A stretch of DNA of 64,000 bases. It comes from an uncultured Dorea sp. GTDB taxonomy: Bacteria > Bacillota > Clostridia > Lachnospirales > Lachnospiraceae. A program made the position numbers and the translations under genes. Below are positions 25,766 to 34,750 of this stretch, one piece after another; positions within the stretch are counted from its first letter, which is position 1, and the number at the start of each line of letters is the position of its first letter. The DNA lies in assembly GCA_910586965.1 (NCBI GenBank), contig CAJUMF010000002.1:1-64000 (forward strand). The letters are read 5' to 3'. The notes under the pieces were generated by a model. The model had not been told where the DNA came from and did no database searches. It saw only the letters and a program-made list of their open reading frames with translations.

Positions 25766-27118
25766 ATGGAAGTATCAGGGAAAAATGTGCTTGTATTCGG
25801 TTCCGGCATCAGCGGTGTCGGTGCAGTGAAGCTGCTGGAAAAGCATGGCGCGAAGGTAGTTCTTTATGACGGGAACGAAAAGCTTGACCGAGAAGAGGTA
25901 AGAAAGAAGCTTCCGGAAGATACCGGTGCAGAGATAGTGATCGGAGAGTTTCCAGAGGAGCTTTTGGAGCGGATAGAGATTGTGGTGCTGAGTCCTGGTG
26001 TACCTGCAGATCTTCCGGTTGTGGAAGAGATGAAAGAACGGGGGATACTGGTTACGGGAGAAGTTGAGCTTGCTTATGAGTTTGGTAAAGGAGATGTACT
26101 GGCCATTACCGGGACAAACGGGAAGACGACAACTACAACGCTTCTCGGCGAGATTATGAAGGCGTATAAGGAAGAGGTATTTGTAGTGGGCAATATCGGT
26201 AATCCCTATACGGTGGCGGCAGATGCGATGACGGACAAGTCCATAGCAGTGGCAGAGATGAGCAGCTTTCAGCTTGAGACAGTTTCAAAGTTCAGGCCCA
26301 AGGTCAGTGCGATCCTTAATTTTACGCCGGATCACTTAAATCGTCATCATACGATGGAGAATTATGTGAAAGCCAAGAAGAATATCGCCAAGAACCAGGA
26401 GGTTTCCGATTACTGTATTCTAAATTATGAGGACGAGCGTACCAGGGAATTTGGAGAAAATCTTGCTGCGAAGGTTCTATATTTCAGCAGCCGGCGTAAG
26501 ATAGAACAGGGGATTTATCTCGAAAACGGGAAAATCATCTATAAATATCCGGACGAAGTGGAAATATGCCATGTGGATGAACTTAAGCTCCTTGGACTTC
26601 ACAATTATGAGAACTATATGGCGGCTATCGCTATGGCGGCGGTCTACGGTGTGCCTTTTGACATAATTCGAAAGGCGGTAAAAGAATTTCAGGGAGTAGA
26701 GCATAGAATCGAATATGTGACAGAAAAAAAGGGCGTGGCATATTACAATGATTCTAAGGGTACGAATCCTGATGCGGCGATCAAAGGGATCCAGGCTATG
26801 AACCGCAGGACGGTGCTGATCGGCGGGGGATATGACAAGGATTCTGACTATACGGAGTGGATCAGGGCTTTTGACGGGAAGGTTAAGAAACTGATCCTTC
26901 TCGGGCAGACGAAGGAAAAAATTGCAGATGCGGCCGAAAAGTGCGGCTTTCACGATTATGTTCTCGTGGATACCTTTGAGGAGGCGGTGCTTTTGGCGGC
27001 CAGGACGGCCTGTGCCGGGGAGGCGGTACTGCTTTCTCCTGCATGTGCGAGCTGGGGGATGTTCCCGAATTATGAGGTACGCGGAAGAGTATTTAAAGAG
27101 ATCGTAAATTCCTTATAA
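25766..27118 (+). CDS. murD: UDP-N-acetylmuramoyl-L-alanine--D-glutamate ligase
   Basis: A 450-aa ATP-dependent Mur ligase that adds D-Glu to UDP-MurNAc-L-Ala in the cytoplasm. Seen: an N-terminal Rossmann-like FGSGISGVGA, the ATP-binding GTNGKTTTTTL loop, NFTPDHLNRH in the central domain, and YNDSKGTNPDA at the start of the C-terminal domain. Full length. A GGAGG site overlaps the end of the mraY region, with 10 nt between the genes. Part of the dcw transcript. Confidence 0.97.
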   Translation: MEVSGKNVLVFGSGISGVGAVKLLEKHGAKVVLYDGNEKLDREEVRKKLPEDTGAEIVIGEFPEELLERIEIVVLSPGVPADLPVVEEMKERGILVTGEVELAYEFGKGDVLAITGTNGKTTTTTLLGEIMKAYKEEVFVVGNIGNPYTVAADAMTDKSIAVAEMSSFQLETVSKFRPKVSAILNFTPDHLNRHHTMENYVKAKKNIAKNQEVSDYCILNYEDERTREFGENLAAKVLYFSSRRKIEQGIYLENGKIIYKYPDEVEICHVDELKLLGLHNYENYMAAIAMAAVYGVPFDIIRKAVKEFQGVEHRIEYVTEKKGVAYYNDSKGTNPDAAIKGIQAMNRRTVLIGGGYDKDSDYTEWIRAFDGKVKKLILLGQTKEKIADAAEKCGFHDYVLVDTFEEAVLLAARTACAGEAVLLSPACASWGMFPNYEVRGRVFKEIVNSL

Positions 27119-27133
27119 GGAGTGCTTATCGAG

Positions 27134-28213
27134 TTGCAGCCAAAAAAGAGAAAGTATGACATTACGCTTCTTACTGCATTATTGTTTTTAGTGGCCTTTG
27201 GGCTTATAATTTTATACAGTACCAGTGCATATAACGGCGAGGTAAAGTTCCATGATGCTTTCTATTATTTAAAAAAGCAGGCGTTTGCTACCGGGCTTGG
27301 GGTCATCGGTATGTTTTTTGTTGCGAGGATGGATTATCATATCTGGAGAAATTTGGCTTTTTTGGGGTATTTTGTCGCTATACTTCTGGCAGTTGCGGTG
27401 CTGTTCGTAGGAGAAGAATACAACGGGTCCAAAAGATGGCTGTCTTTGGGCCCATTTTCATTCCAGCCCTCGGAGTTTGCCAAAGTTGCTGTGATCTTGT
27501 TTCTGGCTCATGTGGTCTCTAAAAATGTGAAGGAGATGGGAAAGCTTACTGCGTTAGCAAAAGTAATGGTCCTGATCCTTCCCATTGTGGGGCTTGTCGG
27601 TGCCAGTAATTTAAGTACGGCGATCATAATCCTGGGAATAGGTGTTATTGTTGTATTTGTAGCCAGTCCCAAATATGCGCAGTTTATCTTTATGGGACTG
27701 CTTGGCAGCGGGTTTATGACTATATTTTTGGCGCTGGAAAGCTACCGTCTGGAGCGCCTGGAGATTTGGAGAAATCCGGAAAAGTTCGAAAAAGGCTACC
27801 AGACACTGCAGGGGCTTTATGCCATCGGCTCCGGTGGGTTGTTTGGCCGGGGACTGGGAGAGAGTGTGCAAAAGCTGGGGTTTGTGCCGGAGGCGCAGAA
27901 TGATATGATATTTTCTATTATCTGTGAAGAACTGGGACTTTTTGGTGCCGGCTTTGTGATGATACTGTTTTTGATCTTGATCTGGCGTTTTTTTGTCATC
28001 GCAACTCATGCAGAGGATTTGTTCGGGGCACTTATTGCTTCCGGTGCCATGGCCCATATGATGATCCAGGTTATCCTTAACATAGCAGTTGTGACAAACA
28101 CGATACCCAATACGGGAATCACGTTGCCTTTCGTGAGTTACGGGGGGACTTCGGTTGTGTTCTTATTGTTGGAAATGGGGCTTGTGCTCAGTGTGTCGAG
28201 GGTGGTACGATAA
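27134..28213 (+). CDS. ftsW: Septal SEDS glycosyltransferase FtsW
   Basis: A 359-aa membrane protein with about ten helices and the SEDS signatures FGLIILYSTSAYN, QPSEFAKVAVILF, ASNLSTAII, LYAIGSGGLFGRGLG, EAQNDMIFSIICEELG and LPFVSYGGTS. In the dcw cluster it is the septal lipid II polymerase partner of a class B PBP. The TTG at 27134 follows AAGGAG by 11 nt. A GTG at 27122 lies inside that ribosome-binding site and cannot be the start. It is clearly related to the SEDS gene at 16459. Confidence 0.92.
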   Translation: MQPKKRKYDITLLTALLFLVAFGLIILYSTSAYNGEVKFHDAFYYLKKQAFATGLGVIGMFFVARMDYHIWRNLAFLGYFVAILLAVAVLFVGEEYNGSKRWLSLGPFSFQPSEFAKVAVILFLAHVVSKNVKEMGKLTALAKVMVLILPIVGLVGASNLSTAIIILGIGVIVVFVASPKYAQFIFMGLLGSGFMTIFLALESYRLERLEIWRNPEKFEKGYQTLQGLYAIGSGGLFGRGLGESVQKLGFVPEAQNDMIFSIICEELGLFGAGFVMILFLILIWRFFVIATHAEDLFGALIASGAMAHMMIQVILNIAVVTNTIPNTGITLPFVSYGGTSVVFLLLEMGLVLSVSRVVR

Positions 28214-28253
28214 ATACGAAATAGCAGAGAAAAGATAACGGGGAGGAAGATAC

Positions 28254-29135
28254 ATGGCGAGGAGGACGCAGCGAGAAGCTAATGAAGCATACAGAGGCTA
28301 TGACCGATCTGGAAATTATGAAAGGATGGGCGGTTATGGCAGGTACGAGAATGACGGAAGACAGGGAAATAGAAAGCGCAAGAAAAAGAAGAACTCCAAT
28401 CTTCTGTATATGTTTGTCGTGTCGTTTCTTGGAATTGTGATCGTAAGTCTTTGCGTTATTCTTTTGTTCAAAGTGCAAAAGATTGAGATTAAGGGGAATG
28501 ATTATTGTACCAGCAAAGAGATCAAAGAGATGGTACAAAATGACAAGTACTCGGTCAATGCATTGTATATACTTGCAAAATATATGACAGGCAAAGGGGA
28601 GGTGCTTCCGTGTTTTGACAGTGTGAGGGTGACGCTTCGGGCGCCGTGGCATGTGAAGGTGGAGGTAAAGGAAAAGGCGATCGTAGGCTATCTGGCAGAT
28701 GGAAAAGAGAATGTATATTTTGATAAAGACGGGCTTGTGGTCTACATAAGCAGTGAGGTGCTTAAGGGACTTGTCCGCGTGGAAGGACTTCCTGTAAAAA
28801 ACAAAAAACTGTATCAGCAGATGGAGAGCAGTGACGCAGATATCTTTGAGGAGATCTTAGAGACGACGCAGGAGCTTAAAAAGTATGAGATTACGCCGAA
28901 AAAGCTTGTGTGTAAAGATGGAAATATTTATTTACACATAAACAATGTGCGGGTGAGTCTTGGAAATACAGTTTCCGCCGAAAAAATCGCTCAGATTCCG
29001 CCCATCATGGAAAAACTGGGGAGGAAGAAGGGAATCCTCCATATGGAAAATTATTCGGACAGCCGGGAAACGATCACTTTTGAGAAAAAGAAAGCTTCAA
29101 AAGAGAAGGAAAAGGACGCAGAAAAAGAAAATTAA
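28254..29135 (+). CDS. ftsQ: Cell division protein FtsQ/DivIB
   Basis: A 293-aa bitopic protein: a long hydrophilic cytoplasmic N-terminus rich in Arg/Gly/Tyr, one transmembrane helix at about residues 46-68, a POTRA-like domain beginning VQKIEIKGNDYCTSKEI, a beta domain, and a Lys/Glu-rich C-terminal tail. It scaffolds FtsL, DivIC and the septal synthase. GGGGAGGAAG precedes the ATG. The KKASKEKEKDAEKEN tail is low-complexity and of unknown role. Confidence 0.9.
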   Translation: MARRTQREANEAYRGYDRSGNYERMGGYGRYENDGRQGNRKRKKKKNSNLLYMFVVSFLGIVIVSLCVILLFKVQKIEIKGNDYCTSKEIKEMVQNDKYSVNALYILAKYMTGKGEVLPCFDSVRVTLRAPWHVKVEVKEKAIVGYLADGKENVYFDKDGLVVYISSEVLKGLVRVEGLPVKNKKLYQQMESSDADIFEEILETTQELKKYEITPKKLVCKDGNIYLHINNVRVSLGNTVSAEKIAQIPPIMEKLGRKKGILHMENYSDSRETITFEKKKASKEKEKDAEKEN

Positions 29136-29154
29136 GAAAAATTGCGTAATTCTA

Positions 29155-29183
29155 TTGATATTTTGTACAAAAGCTTATATTAT
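29155..29183 (+). promoter_or_regulatory. Sigma-A promoter of ftsZ
   Basis: TTGATA (29155-29160) and TATTAT (29178-29183) with a 17-bp spacer lie in the 135-bp gap before ftsZ, giving ftsZ its own promoter apart from the MraZ-controlled operon promoter. Confidence 0.8.
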
Positions 29184-29270
29184 ATAGTATATATGGCGAA
29201 GTGCATGTATTAGATTGCCCTACTACATGGGATGGATATATATTATAAGGAAACGAAGGAGGAGAAACCC

Positions 29271-30515
29271 TTGCTAGAAATTAAAACTAATGAATCGGAA
29301 GCGGCGGCAAAAATAATTGTTGTTGGAGTAGGCGGCGGCGGTAATAATGCCGTGAACCGTATGATTGATGAACAGATTGCCGGTGTGGAGTTTATCGCAG
29401 TGAATACAGACAAGCAGGCGCTCCAGTTGAGTAAAGCCCCGACGCTTATGCAGATTGGAGAGAAGATTACAAAAGGACTCGGAGCAGGAGCCAAGCCGGA
29501 AGTAGGAGAGAAGGCAGCCGAAGAGAGTGAGGAGGAGATTTCTGCAGCTCTTAAAGGAGCAGACATGGTGTTTGTTACCTGCGGTATGGGCGGCGGAACC
29601 GGAACAGGGGCAACTCCTGTTGTTGCACGTATCGCCAAAGGGTTAGGAGCACTTACGGTAGGTGTTGTGACAAAGCCGTTTCGTTTTGAGTCCAAGGCTC
29701 GTATGAATAACGCGCTTGGCGGCATTGAAAAATTAAAAGAGAATGTAGATACATTGATCGTCATCCCCAATGATAAGCTTTTGGAGGTCGTTGACAGACG
29801 TACGACTATGCCTGAGGCATTGAAGAAGGCCGATGAGGTATTGCAGCAGGGTATTCAGGGTATTACAGATCTGATCAATGTTCCGTCTCTTATTAACCTT
29901 GACTTTGCCGATGTCCAGACTGTTATGACGGATAAGGGTATCGCGCATATCGGTATCGGACAGGGACGGGGCGACGATAAGGCTCTTGAAGCAGTTAAGC
30001 AGGCAGTTGCCAGCCCGCTGCTTGAGACGACGATTGCGGGAGCTTCCCATGTTATCATCAATGTATCTGGTGATATTACCCTTATGGACGCATCAGATGC
30101 GGCTGAATTTGTACAGGAGCTTGCAGGAGAAGATGCGAACATCATCTTTGGAGCGATGTATGATGATTCCAGAACAGACGAAGCAGTTATCACTGTCATC
30201 GCGACGGGACTTCACAATGTAGGAGGGACAGCTTCCAAGCTGAAGTCAAGACTGGAGACTCCAAGACCGACAGGGGCGCAGTCTCCGTATGACAATTATG
30301 ACAAACAGGGCGGCTCTATAAAGTCGATCGTACCGCCTCAGCAGCAGCCGAAGCTTGATCTGGGCATGGCGCCTACAAGGAACGGAGGTACGACAGCAGT
30401 ACCCAGAAGGACGACAGCGTCTCAGCAGCAGTCTCCGACACTGGAGACGCCTAAAACACCGTCACCAAAAGTAAAAGAGCAATCTATTAAAATTCCGGAT
30501 TTTTTTAAGAGATAG
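29271..30515 (+). CDS. ftsZ: Cell division GTPase FtsZ
   Basis: A 414-aa tubulin-like GTPase that forms the Z ring. GGGGNNAVNRM at about residues 21-31, the nucleotide-binding GGGTGTG loop at about 107-113, the T7-region NVPSLINLDFADV, an unstructured Gln/Pro/Thr-rich linker, and the C-terminal peptide SIKIPDFFKR that binds FtsA/SepF-type anchors. AAGGAGG lies 8 nt before a TTG at 29271, and the protein then begins MLEIKTNESE, as in related FtsZs. The upstream ATG at 29232 would add 13 unusual residues and is rejected. No ftsA is adjacent. Confidence 0.97.
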   Translation: MLEIKTNESEAAAKIIVVGVGGGGNNAVNRMIDEQIAGVEFIAVNTDKQALQLSKAPTLMQIGEKITKGLGAGAKPEVGEKAAEESEEEISAALKGADMVFVTCGMGGGTGTGATPVVARIAKGLGALTVGVVTKPFRFESKARMNNALGGIEKLKENVDTLIVIPNDKLLEVVDRRTTMPEALKKADEVLQQGIQGITDLINVPSLINLDFADVQTVMTDKGIAHIGIGQGRGDDKALEAVKQAVASPLLETTIAGASHVIINVSGDITLMDASDAAEFVQELAGEDANIIFGAMYDDSRTDEAVITVIATGLHNVGGTASKLKSRLETPRPTGAQSPYDNYDKQGGSIKSIVPPQQQPKLDLGMAPTRNGGTTAVPRRTTASQQQSPTLETPKTPSPKVKEQSIKIPDFFKR

Positions 30516-30528
30516 TCAGATTAGGATC

Positions 30529-30563
30529 AAGACCGCATGAGTGAAGCTCATGCGGTCTTTTTG
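30529..30563 (+). terminator. Terminator after ftsZ
   Basis: The stem GACCGCATGAG / CTCATGCGGTC with a 5-nt loop is followed by TTTTTG. It ends the dcw/ftsZ transcripts before the spoIIG promoter. Confidence 0.92.
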
Positions 30564-30570
30564 TCATTCA

Positions 30571-30636
30571 GTGTCGAGAAAAATCTTGTATAACTTTCAG
30601 AGTATGACAAATTTTTCCACAGGTAATCCATATAAT
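30571..30636 (+). promoter_or_regulatory. Probable Spo0A-controlled spoIIG promoter
   Basis: TATAAT at 30631-30636 has no good -35 hexamer at normal spacing. Instead, ATGACAAAT at 30603-30611 (complement of an ATTTGTCAT-type 0A box) overlaps the -35 zone, and TGTCGAG at 30572-30578 gives a second partial 0A box further up. This is the arrangement of the Spo0A-activated spoIIG promoter known from Bacillus. Confidence 0.6.
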
Positions 30637-30681
30637 AGGTTTTGTTGAAATACCGACAGAAGTATAGAAAGAAGGCGGAAT

Positions 30682-31494
30682 GTGCAGTATGAATTATACA
30701 TAGACGTATTTTTTCTCGTGAATTTTATGATGGACTATATTCTGCTGATGCTCCTTCGAAAGATGCTGGCATGTACTGCCACGCATGCGCGTGTCATTGC
30801 GGGAGCAGCGGCGGGAGCGGCTCTGACCTGTGTCATTATAGCAGCTCCGATTCCATGGGCATTCGTAAAATTGATACTGTTCCACGGTGTTGTTAATGCA
30901 GTGATGCTGAAAGTGGGAATCTGTGTTGAGTGGGGACGTCCGTTTGTGAAAGCGTTCTTGTTCCTTTATGTCGGAAGTTTTCTTCTTGGCGGTATTATTG
31001 GTTTTTTGCACCAATATATAAGAATCGGCAGCCTGTTTTTTGCACTTGCATTGCTGGGCTACTGTCTTGCATCTGGAATCTGGAGTCTGATCGACGGGCT
31101 GGTTCGGTATAATCGAACGCACTGTACGGCAAAACTGTACCGGAAGGAAAGAAGCTGCCAGGTGAAGACGCTGATTGATACAGGGAACCGCCTTAGGGAT
31201 GACCGGACGGGGAAGCCGGTCAGCATCATAAAGCCGGATGCTGCGCTCAGGCTGGGATTTTTTGAGATTCCCGAAGGCTCCGATGAGCTCCATTATATTC
31301 ATTTCCATTCGATAGGGAGATTGGAAGGAAAATTGCCGGTATTTGAGATAGACAAAATGTGTCTTACAGGGGATAAGGATAAGGTGGAAATACTCAGGCC
31401 GCTGCTTGCAGTATGCGGTGAGGAGATGGATTCTGACAGCTATGGGATGATTTTGAATCCGGATATTTATTTTGGAGGGAATGGAAAGATATGA
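30682..31494 (+). CDS. spoIIGA: Sigma-E processing peptidase SpoIIGA
   Basis: A 270-aa membrane aspartic protease that cleaves pro-sigma-E in the mother cell after a signal from the forespore protein SpoIIR. The N-terminal half has five hydrophobic segments; the C-terminal half carries the protease loop TLIDTGNRLRD with the Asp-Thr-Gly motif. GTG start with GAAGGCGG upstream. The stop overlaps the start of sigE (ATGA), so enzyme and substrate are translationally coupled, as usual. Confidence 0.95.
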   Translation: MQYELYIDVFFLVNFMMDYILLMLLRKMLACTATHARVIAGAAAGAALTCVIIAAPIPWAFVKLILFHGVVNAVMLKVGICVEWGRPFVKAFLFLYVGSFLLGGIIGFLHQYIRIGSLFFALALLGYCLASGIWSLIDGLVRYNRTHCTAKLYRKERSCQVKTLIDTGNRLRDDRTGKPVSIIKPDAALRLGFFEIPEGSDELHYIHFHSIGRLEGKLPVFEIDKMCLTGDKDKVEILRPLLAVCGEEMDSDSYGMILNPDIYFGGNGKI

Positions 31495-32225
31495 TAAATA
31501 CAGCAGCAAGACCAGTAAAGCTATCTATGATCGCAAATTTGAAGGCATTTTTATTTTCGGAGAGCAATGAGGTTCATTACATCGGAGGAGCAGATATCCT
31601 GCCCCCGCCTCTTGCCCAGACAGAAGAGACAGAAGCCATAGAAAAGCTTGGAACCGCAGGCGAAGAGTGGGCGAGAAATCAACTGATCGAACATAACCTG
31701 CGTCTCGTTGTATACATAGCAAAAAAATTCGATAATACGGGAGTCGGCGTGGAGGATCTGATATCTATCGGAACAATCGGGCTGATCAAGGCAATCAATA
31801 CCTTTAACCCGGAAAAGAACATCAAGCTAGCCACCTATGCTTCCAGATGTATAGAAAACGAGATACTTATGTATTTGAGAAGAAATAATAAAACAAGACT
31901 GGAAGTATCCATTGACGAGCCTCTGAATGTGGACTGGGACGGCAATGAGCTGCTCTTGTCAGATATATTGGGGACGGAGGAAGACACGATTTACCGGAAT
32001 CTGGAAAATGAAGTGGAGAGGAAACTTTTGATCAAAGCGATCAACCGATTGTCAGGGAGGGAGCGTAAGATCGTACAGATGCGTTTCGGACTTGGGATGC
32101 CTGACGGTGAGGAAAAGACCCAGAAGGAGGTGGCGGATATCTTAGGGATCTCCCAATCCTATATTTCCAGGCTGGAAAAAAAGATTATGCAAAGACTTAA
32201 GCGGGAAATGGTGAAATATTCATAA
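31491..32225 (+). CDS. sigE: RNA polymerase sporulation sigma factor SigE (pro-form)
   Basis: A 244-aa mother-cell sigma factor made as an inactive precursor. The N-terminal pro-sequence (about 27-30 residues) ends near NEVHYIGGADILPPPL, which matches the SpoIIGA cleavage region. Region 2 follows (RNQLIEHNLRLVVYIAKKFDNTG, EDLISIGTIGLIKAI, and the -10 contact region TYASRCIENEILMYLRR), then region 4 with a helix-turn-helix (TQKEVADILGISQSYISRLEKK). Coupled to spoIIGA. Confidence 0.96.
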   Translation: MINTAARPVKLSMIANLKAFLFSESNEVHYIGGADILPPPLAQTEETEAIEKLGTAGEEWARNQLIEHNLRLVVYIAKKFDNTGVGVEDLISIGTIGLIKAINTFNPEKNIKLATYASRCIENEILMYLRRNNKTRLEVSIDEPLNVDWDGNELLLSDILGTEEDTIYRNLENEVERKLLIKAINRLSGRERKIVQMRFGLGMPDGEEKTQKEVADILGISQSYISRLEKKIMQRLKREMVKYS

Positions 32226-32261
32226 AAAAGTGCTACAATAAAAGAAAAAGGAGTTGTGCGT

Positions 32262-33866
32262 ATGAAACTTACTTTTATTGGGGCAGACCATGAGGTAACG
32301 GGAAGCTGTCATCTGCTTCAGGCATGTAATAAAAATATCCTGATTGATTGCGGCATGGAACAGGGGCCGGACCTTTATGAGAATCAGGAGCTTCCTGTGG
32401 CGGCAGGGGATATCGATTATGTCCTTTTGACCCATGCACATATTGACCATTCAGGAAAGATTCCTGTACTGTGCAAGGAAGGGTTCAAGGGAGAGATCAT
32501 CACTACCTTTGCGACGTCGGATCTGAGCAATATCATGCTTCGTGACAGTGCTCATATTCAGGAATTTGAGGCAGAGTGGAGAAACCGTAAGGCCAGGAGG
32601 AGCGGTGCGCCGGAATACGAACCGCTCTATACGATGGAACATGCGGATGCAGCTATAAGGCTTTTGCACCCGCTGGATTATGATCAGAAGATTGAACTCT
32701 GTGAGGGGATTGAGGTCAGGTTTAATGACATGGGGCATCTTCTTGGCTCATCCTCTATAGAGATCTGGATCACGGAAGAAGGAGTGTCCAAAAAGATTGT
32801 GTTTTCCGGAGATGTGGGAAACTCCGATCAGCCGATCATCAAAAATCCGGTGAAGGTGGAAAAGGCTGATTACATAGTGATCGAATCAACTTACGGCAAT
32901 CGGGTACATGCGGCAGAGAAGCCGGATTATGTGGGAGATTTTACTGCGATTCTGCGGGAGACGTTTGCCAAAGGAGGCAATGTGGTAGTACCTTCTTTTG
33001 CAGTTGGGCGCACGCAGGAACTTTTGTACTTTATCCGTGAAATCAAGGAAAGGAATCTTTTGCCCGAATTTCCGGGGTTTGAGGTGTATGTAGACAGTCC
33101 CCTTGCCGTGCAGGCGACGAGAGTGTTTAACAAGAATGTCCAATCCTGCTTTGATGAGGATGCGATGGAGCTTTTAAGGAAAGGGATCAACCCGCTTTTG
33201 TTCCCGGGCCTCAAAACATCCGTAACAAGTGACGAATCCAAGATGATCAACTTTGACGAGAAGCCGAAGGTAATTCTGTCAGCTTCCGGCATGTGTGAGG
33301 CAGGCCGAATTCGCCACCATCTGAAACACAATCTGTGGAGAAGAGAATGTACCATCTGTTTTGTTGGATACCAGGCAGTGGGAACCCTTGGCCGGAAGCT
33401 CATCGAGGGCGCGGACGAGGTAAAGCTTTTCGGTGAGAATGTGGAGGTAAATGCTACTATCAAGTCTTTAAAGGGCATCAGCGGACATGCGGATATGAAT
33501 GGCCTTTTAGACTGGCTCTCCGGATTTACAGAGCAGCCACAGCATGTATTTGTCGTGCACGGTGAGGATGGAGTGACAGACGAATTTGCCCAGACGGTCA
33601 CAGACCGGCTTGGGATTCCTGCTATGGCACCCTATTCCGGCGGATGTGTGGACCTTGCCACGGGTGAGATCCTGACGGCCGGCGTTCCGGTGAGAAAGAC
33701 GGTGACAAAGCCTGCGGACATTCGCAAAAAAACAGCATTCCAGCGTGTGGTTGCTGCTGCAAAGCGGCTGCTTGAGGTCGTATATAAGAATGAAGGCCTT
33801 GCAAATAAAGAGCTTGCCAAGTTCGAGACACAGATTCACAATCTTTCCGATAAATGGGACAGATAG
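32262..33866 (+). CDS. MBL-fold/beta-CASP RNA-type metallo-hydrolase
   Basis: A 534-aa enzyme with a metallo-beta-lactamase core (HAHIDH at residues 58-63), a beta-CASP insertion (VPSFAVGRTQELL), a conserved ASGMCEAGRIRHH segment and the C-terminal RNA-specificity motif ISGHAD. Such proteins are RNases of the CPSF/RNase J superfamily. It has about 70 extra C-terminal residues that are helical and basic. AAAGGAG precedes the ATG at 32262; a GTG at 32256 is less likely. It stands between sigE and sigG, which usually touch each other. Confidence 0.9.
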   Translation: MKLTFIGADHEVTGSCHLLQACNKNILIDCGMEQGPDLYENQELPVAAGDIDYVLLTHAHIDHSGKIPVLCKEGFKGEIITTFATSDLSNIMLRDSAHIQEFEAEWRNRKARRSGAPEYEPLYTMEHADAAIRLLHPLDYDQKIELCEGIEVRFNDMGHLLGSSSIEIWITEEGVSKKIVFSGDVGNSDQPIIKNPVKVEKADYIVIESTYGNRVHAAEKPDYVGDFTAILRETFAKGGNVVVPSFAVGRTQELLYFIREIKERNLLPEFPGFEVYVDSPLAVQATRVFNKNVQSCFDEDAMELLRKGINPLLFPGLKTSVTSDESKMINFDEKPKVILSASGMCEAGRIRHHLKHNLWRRECTICFVGYQAVGTLGRKLIEGADEVKLFGENVEVNATIKSLKGISGHADMNGLLDWLSGFTEQPQHVFVVHGEDGVTDEFAQTVTDRLGIPAMAPYSGGCVDLATGEILTAGVPVRKTVTKPADIRKKTAFQRVVAAAKRLLEVVYKNEGLANKELAKFETQIHNLSDKWDR

Positions 33867-33973
33867 ATTGTCAAGGACTAAAAGTTTTTTTATTTTCCCT
33901 GAATGGGGAATAAGTCATGTGCATATGGAGAAAATTTCTATTAGATGATTTAATCTGGTAGGAGGTTTTCATT

Positions 33974-34750
33974 ATGGCACAGGGAAAAGTAGAAATATGC
34001 GGTGTGAATACAGCAAAGCTTCCAATCCTGAAAGAAGAGGAGAAGGAAGCTTTGTTTGCGAGAATAAAACAGGGAGATAAGCAGGCGAAGGAGGAGTATA
34101 TCAAGGGGAATCTGAGGCTTGTACTGAGTGTGATCAAACGTTTTGGCGCAAGCAACGAGAATCCGGATGATCTGTTCCAGATCGGGTGTATCGGGCTTAT
34201 CAAGGCGATCAACAATTTTAATACGGAATTGGATGTGAAGTTCAGTACCTATGCGGTGCCTATGATCATCGGAGAAATCAGGAGATACATGCGGGATAAC
34301 AACAGTATCCGTGTGAGCCGTTCTCTTAGAGACACAGCGTACAAGGCAATCTATGCCAAGGAAAATTATGTGAAGCAATACCAGAAGGAGCCGACGGTGC
34401 AGGAGATCGCGCAGGAGATCGGTATATCCAAGGAGGATATCGTATTTGCGCTGGATGCCATCCAGGCGCCTATGAGTCTGAATGAGCCGGTATATAATGA
34501 CGGCGGGGATGCGCTGTATGTGATGGATCAGTTAAGCGATACGAAGAACAAGGAAGACAGATGGGTGGAAAATCTTTCTCTTGAAGCAGCGATGGAGCAT
34601 TTGAGCGAGCGGGAGAGGTATATTATAAGATTGCGGTTTTTCGAAGGGCGAACGCAGATGGAGGTGGCAGAGGATGTAGGAATCTCCCAGGCACAGGTAA
34701 GCCGGCTTGAGAAAAATGCATTAAGGACTATGAGGCAGTATTTATCATAA
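33974..34750 (+). CDS. sigG: RNA polymerase sporulation sigma factor SigG
   Basis: A 258-aa late forespore sigma factor. Its N-terminus AQGKVEICGVNTAKLPIL is characteristic, followed by region 2 (DDLFQIGCIGLIKAINNF, STYAVPMIIGEIRRYMRD), region 3 and a region 4 helix-turn-helix (TQMEVAEDVGISQAQVSRLE). It directs germination-receptor, SASP and spoVT genes. AGGAGG precedes the ATG. The gap to the hydrolase gene (107 bp) can hold its own forespore promoter, but I could not identify one convincingly. Confidence 0.97.
   Translation: MAQGKVEICGVNTAKLPILKEEEKEALFARIKQGDKQAKEEYIKGNLRLVLSVIKRFGASNENPDDLFQIGCIGLIKAINNFNTELDVKFSTYAVPMIIGEIRRYMRDNNSIRVSRSLRDTAYKAIYAKENYVKQYQKEPTVQEIAQEIGISKEDIVFALDAIQAPMSLNEPVYNDGGDALYVMDQLSDTKNKEDRWVENLSLEAAMEHLSERERYIIRLRFFEGRTQMEVAEDVGISQAQVSRLEKNALRTMRQYLS

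Noticed and set aside
30694..31509. Long minus-strand frame of 271 codons opposite spoIIGA
   Set aside because: It is an antisense shadow of spoIIGA, which has the membrane segments, DTG motif and coupling to sigE.
33901..33930. Sigma-F/G promoter before sigG
   Set aside because: GAATG and CATATGG-like segments occur, but neither matches the forespore consensus well enough.
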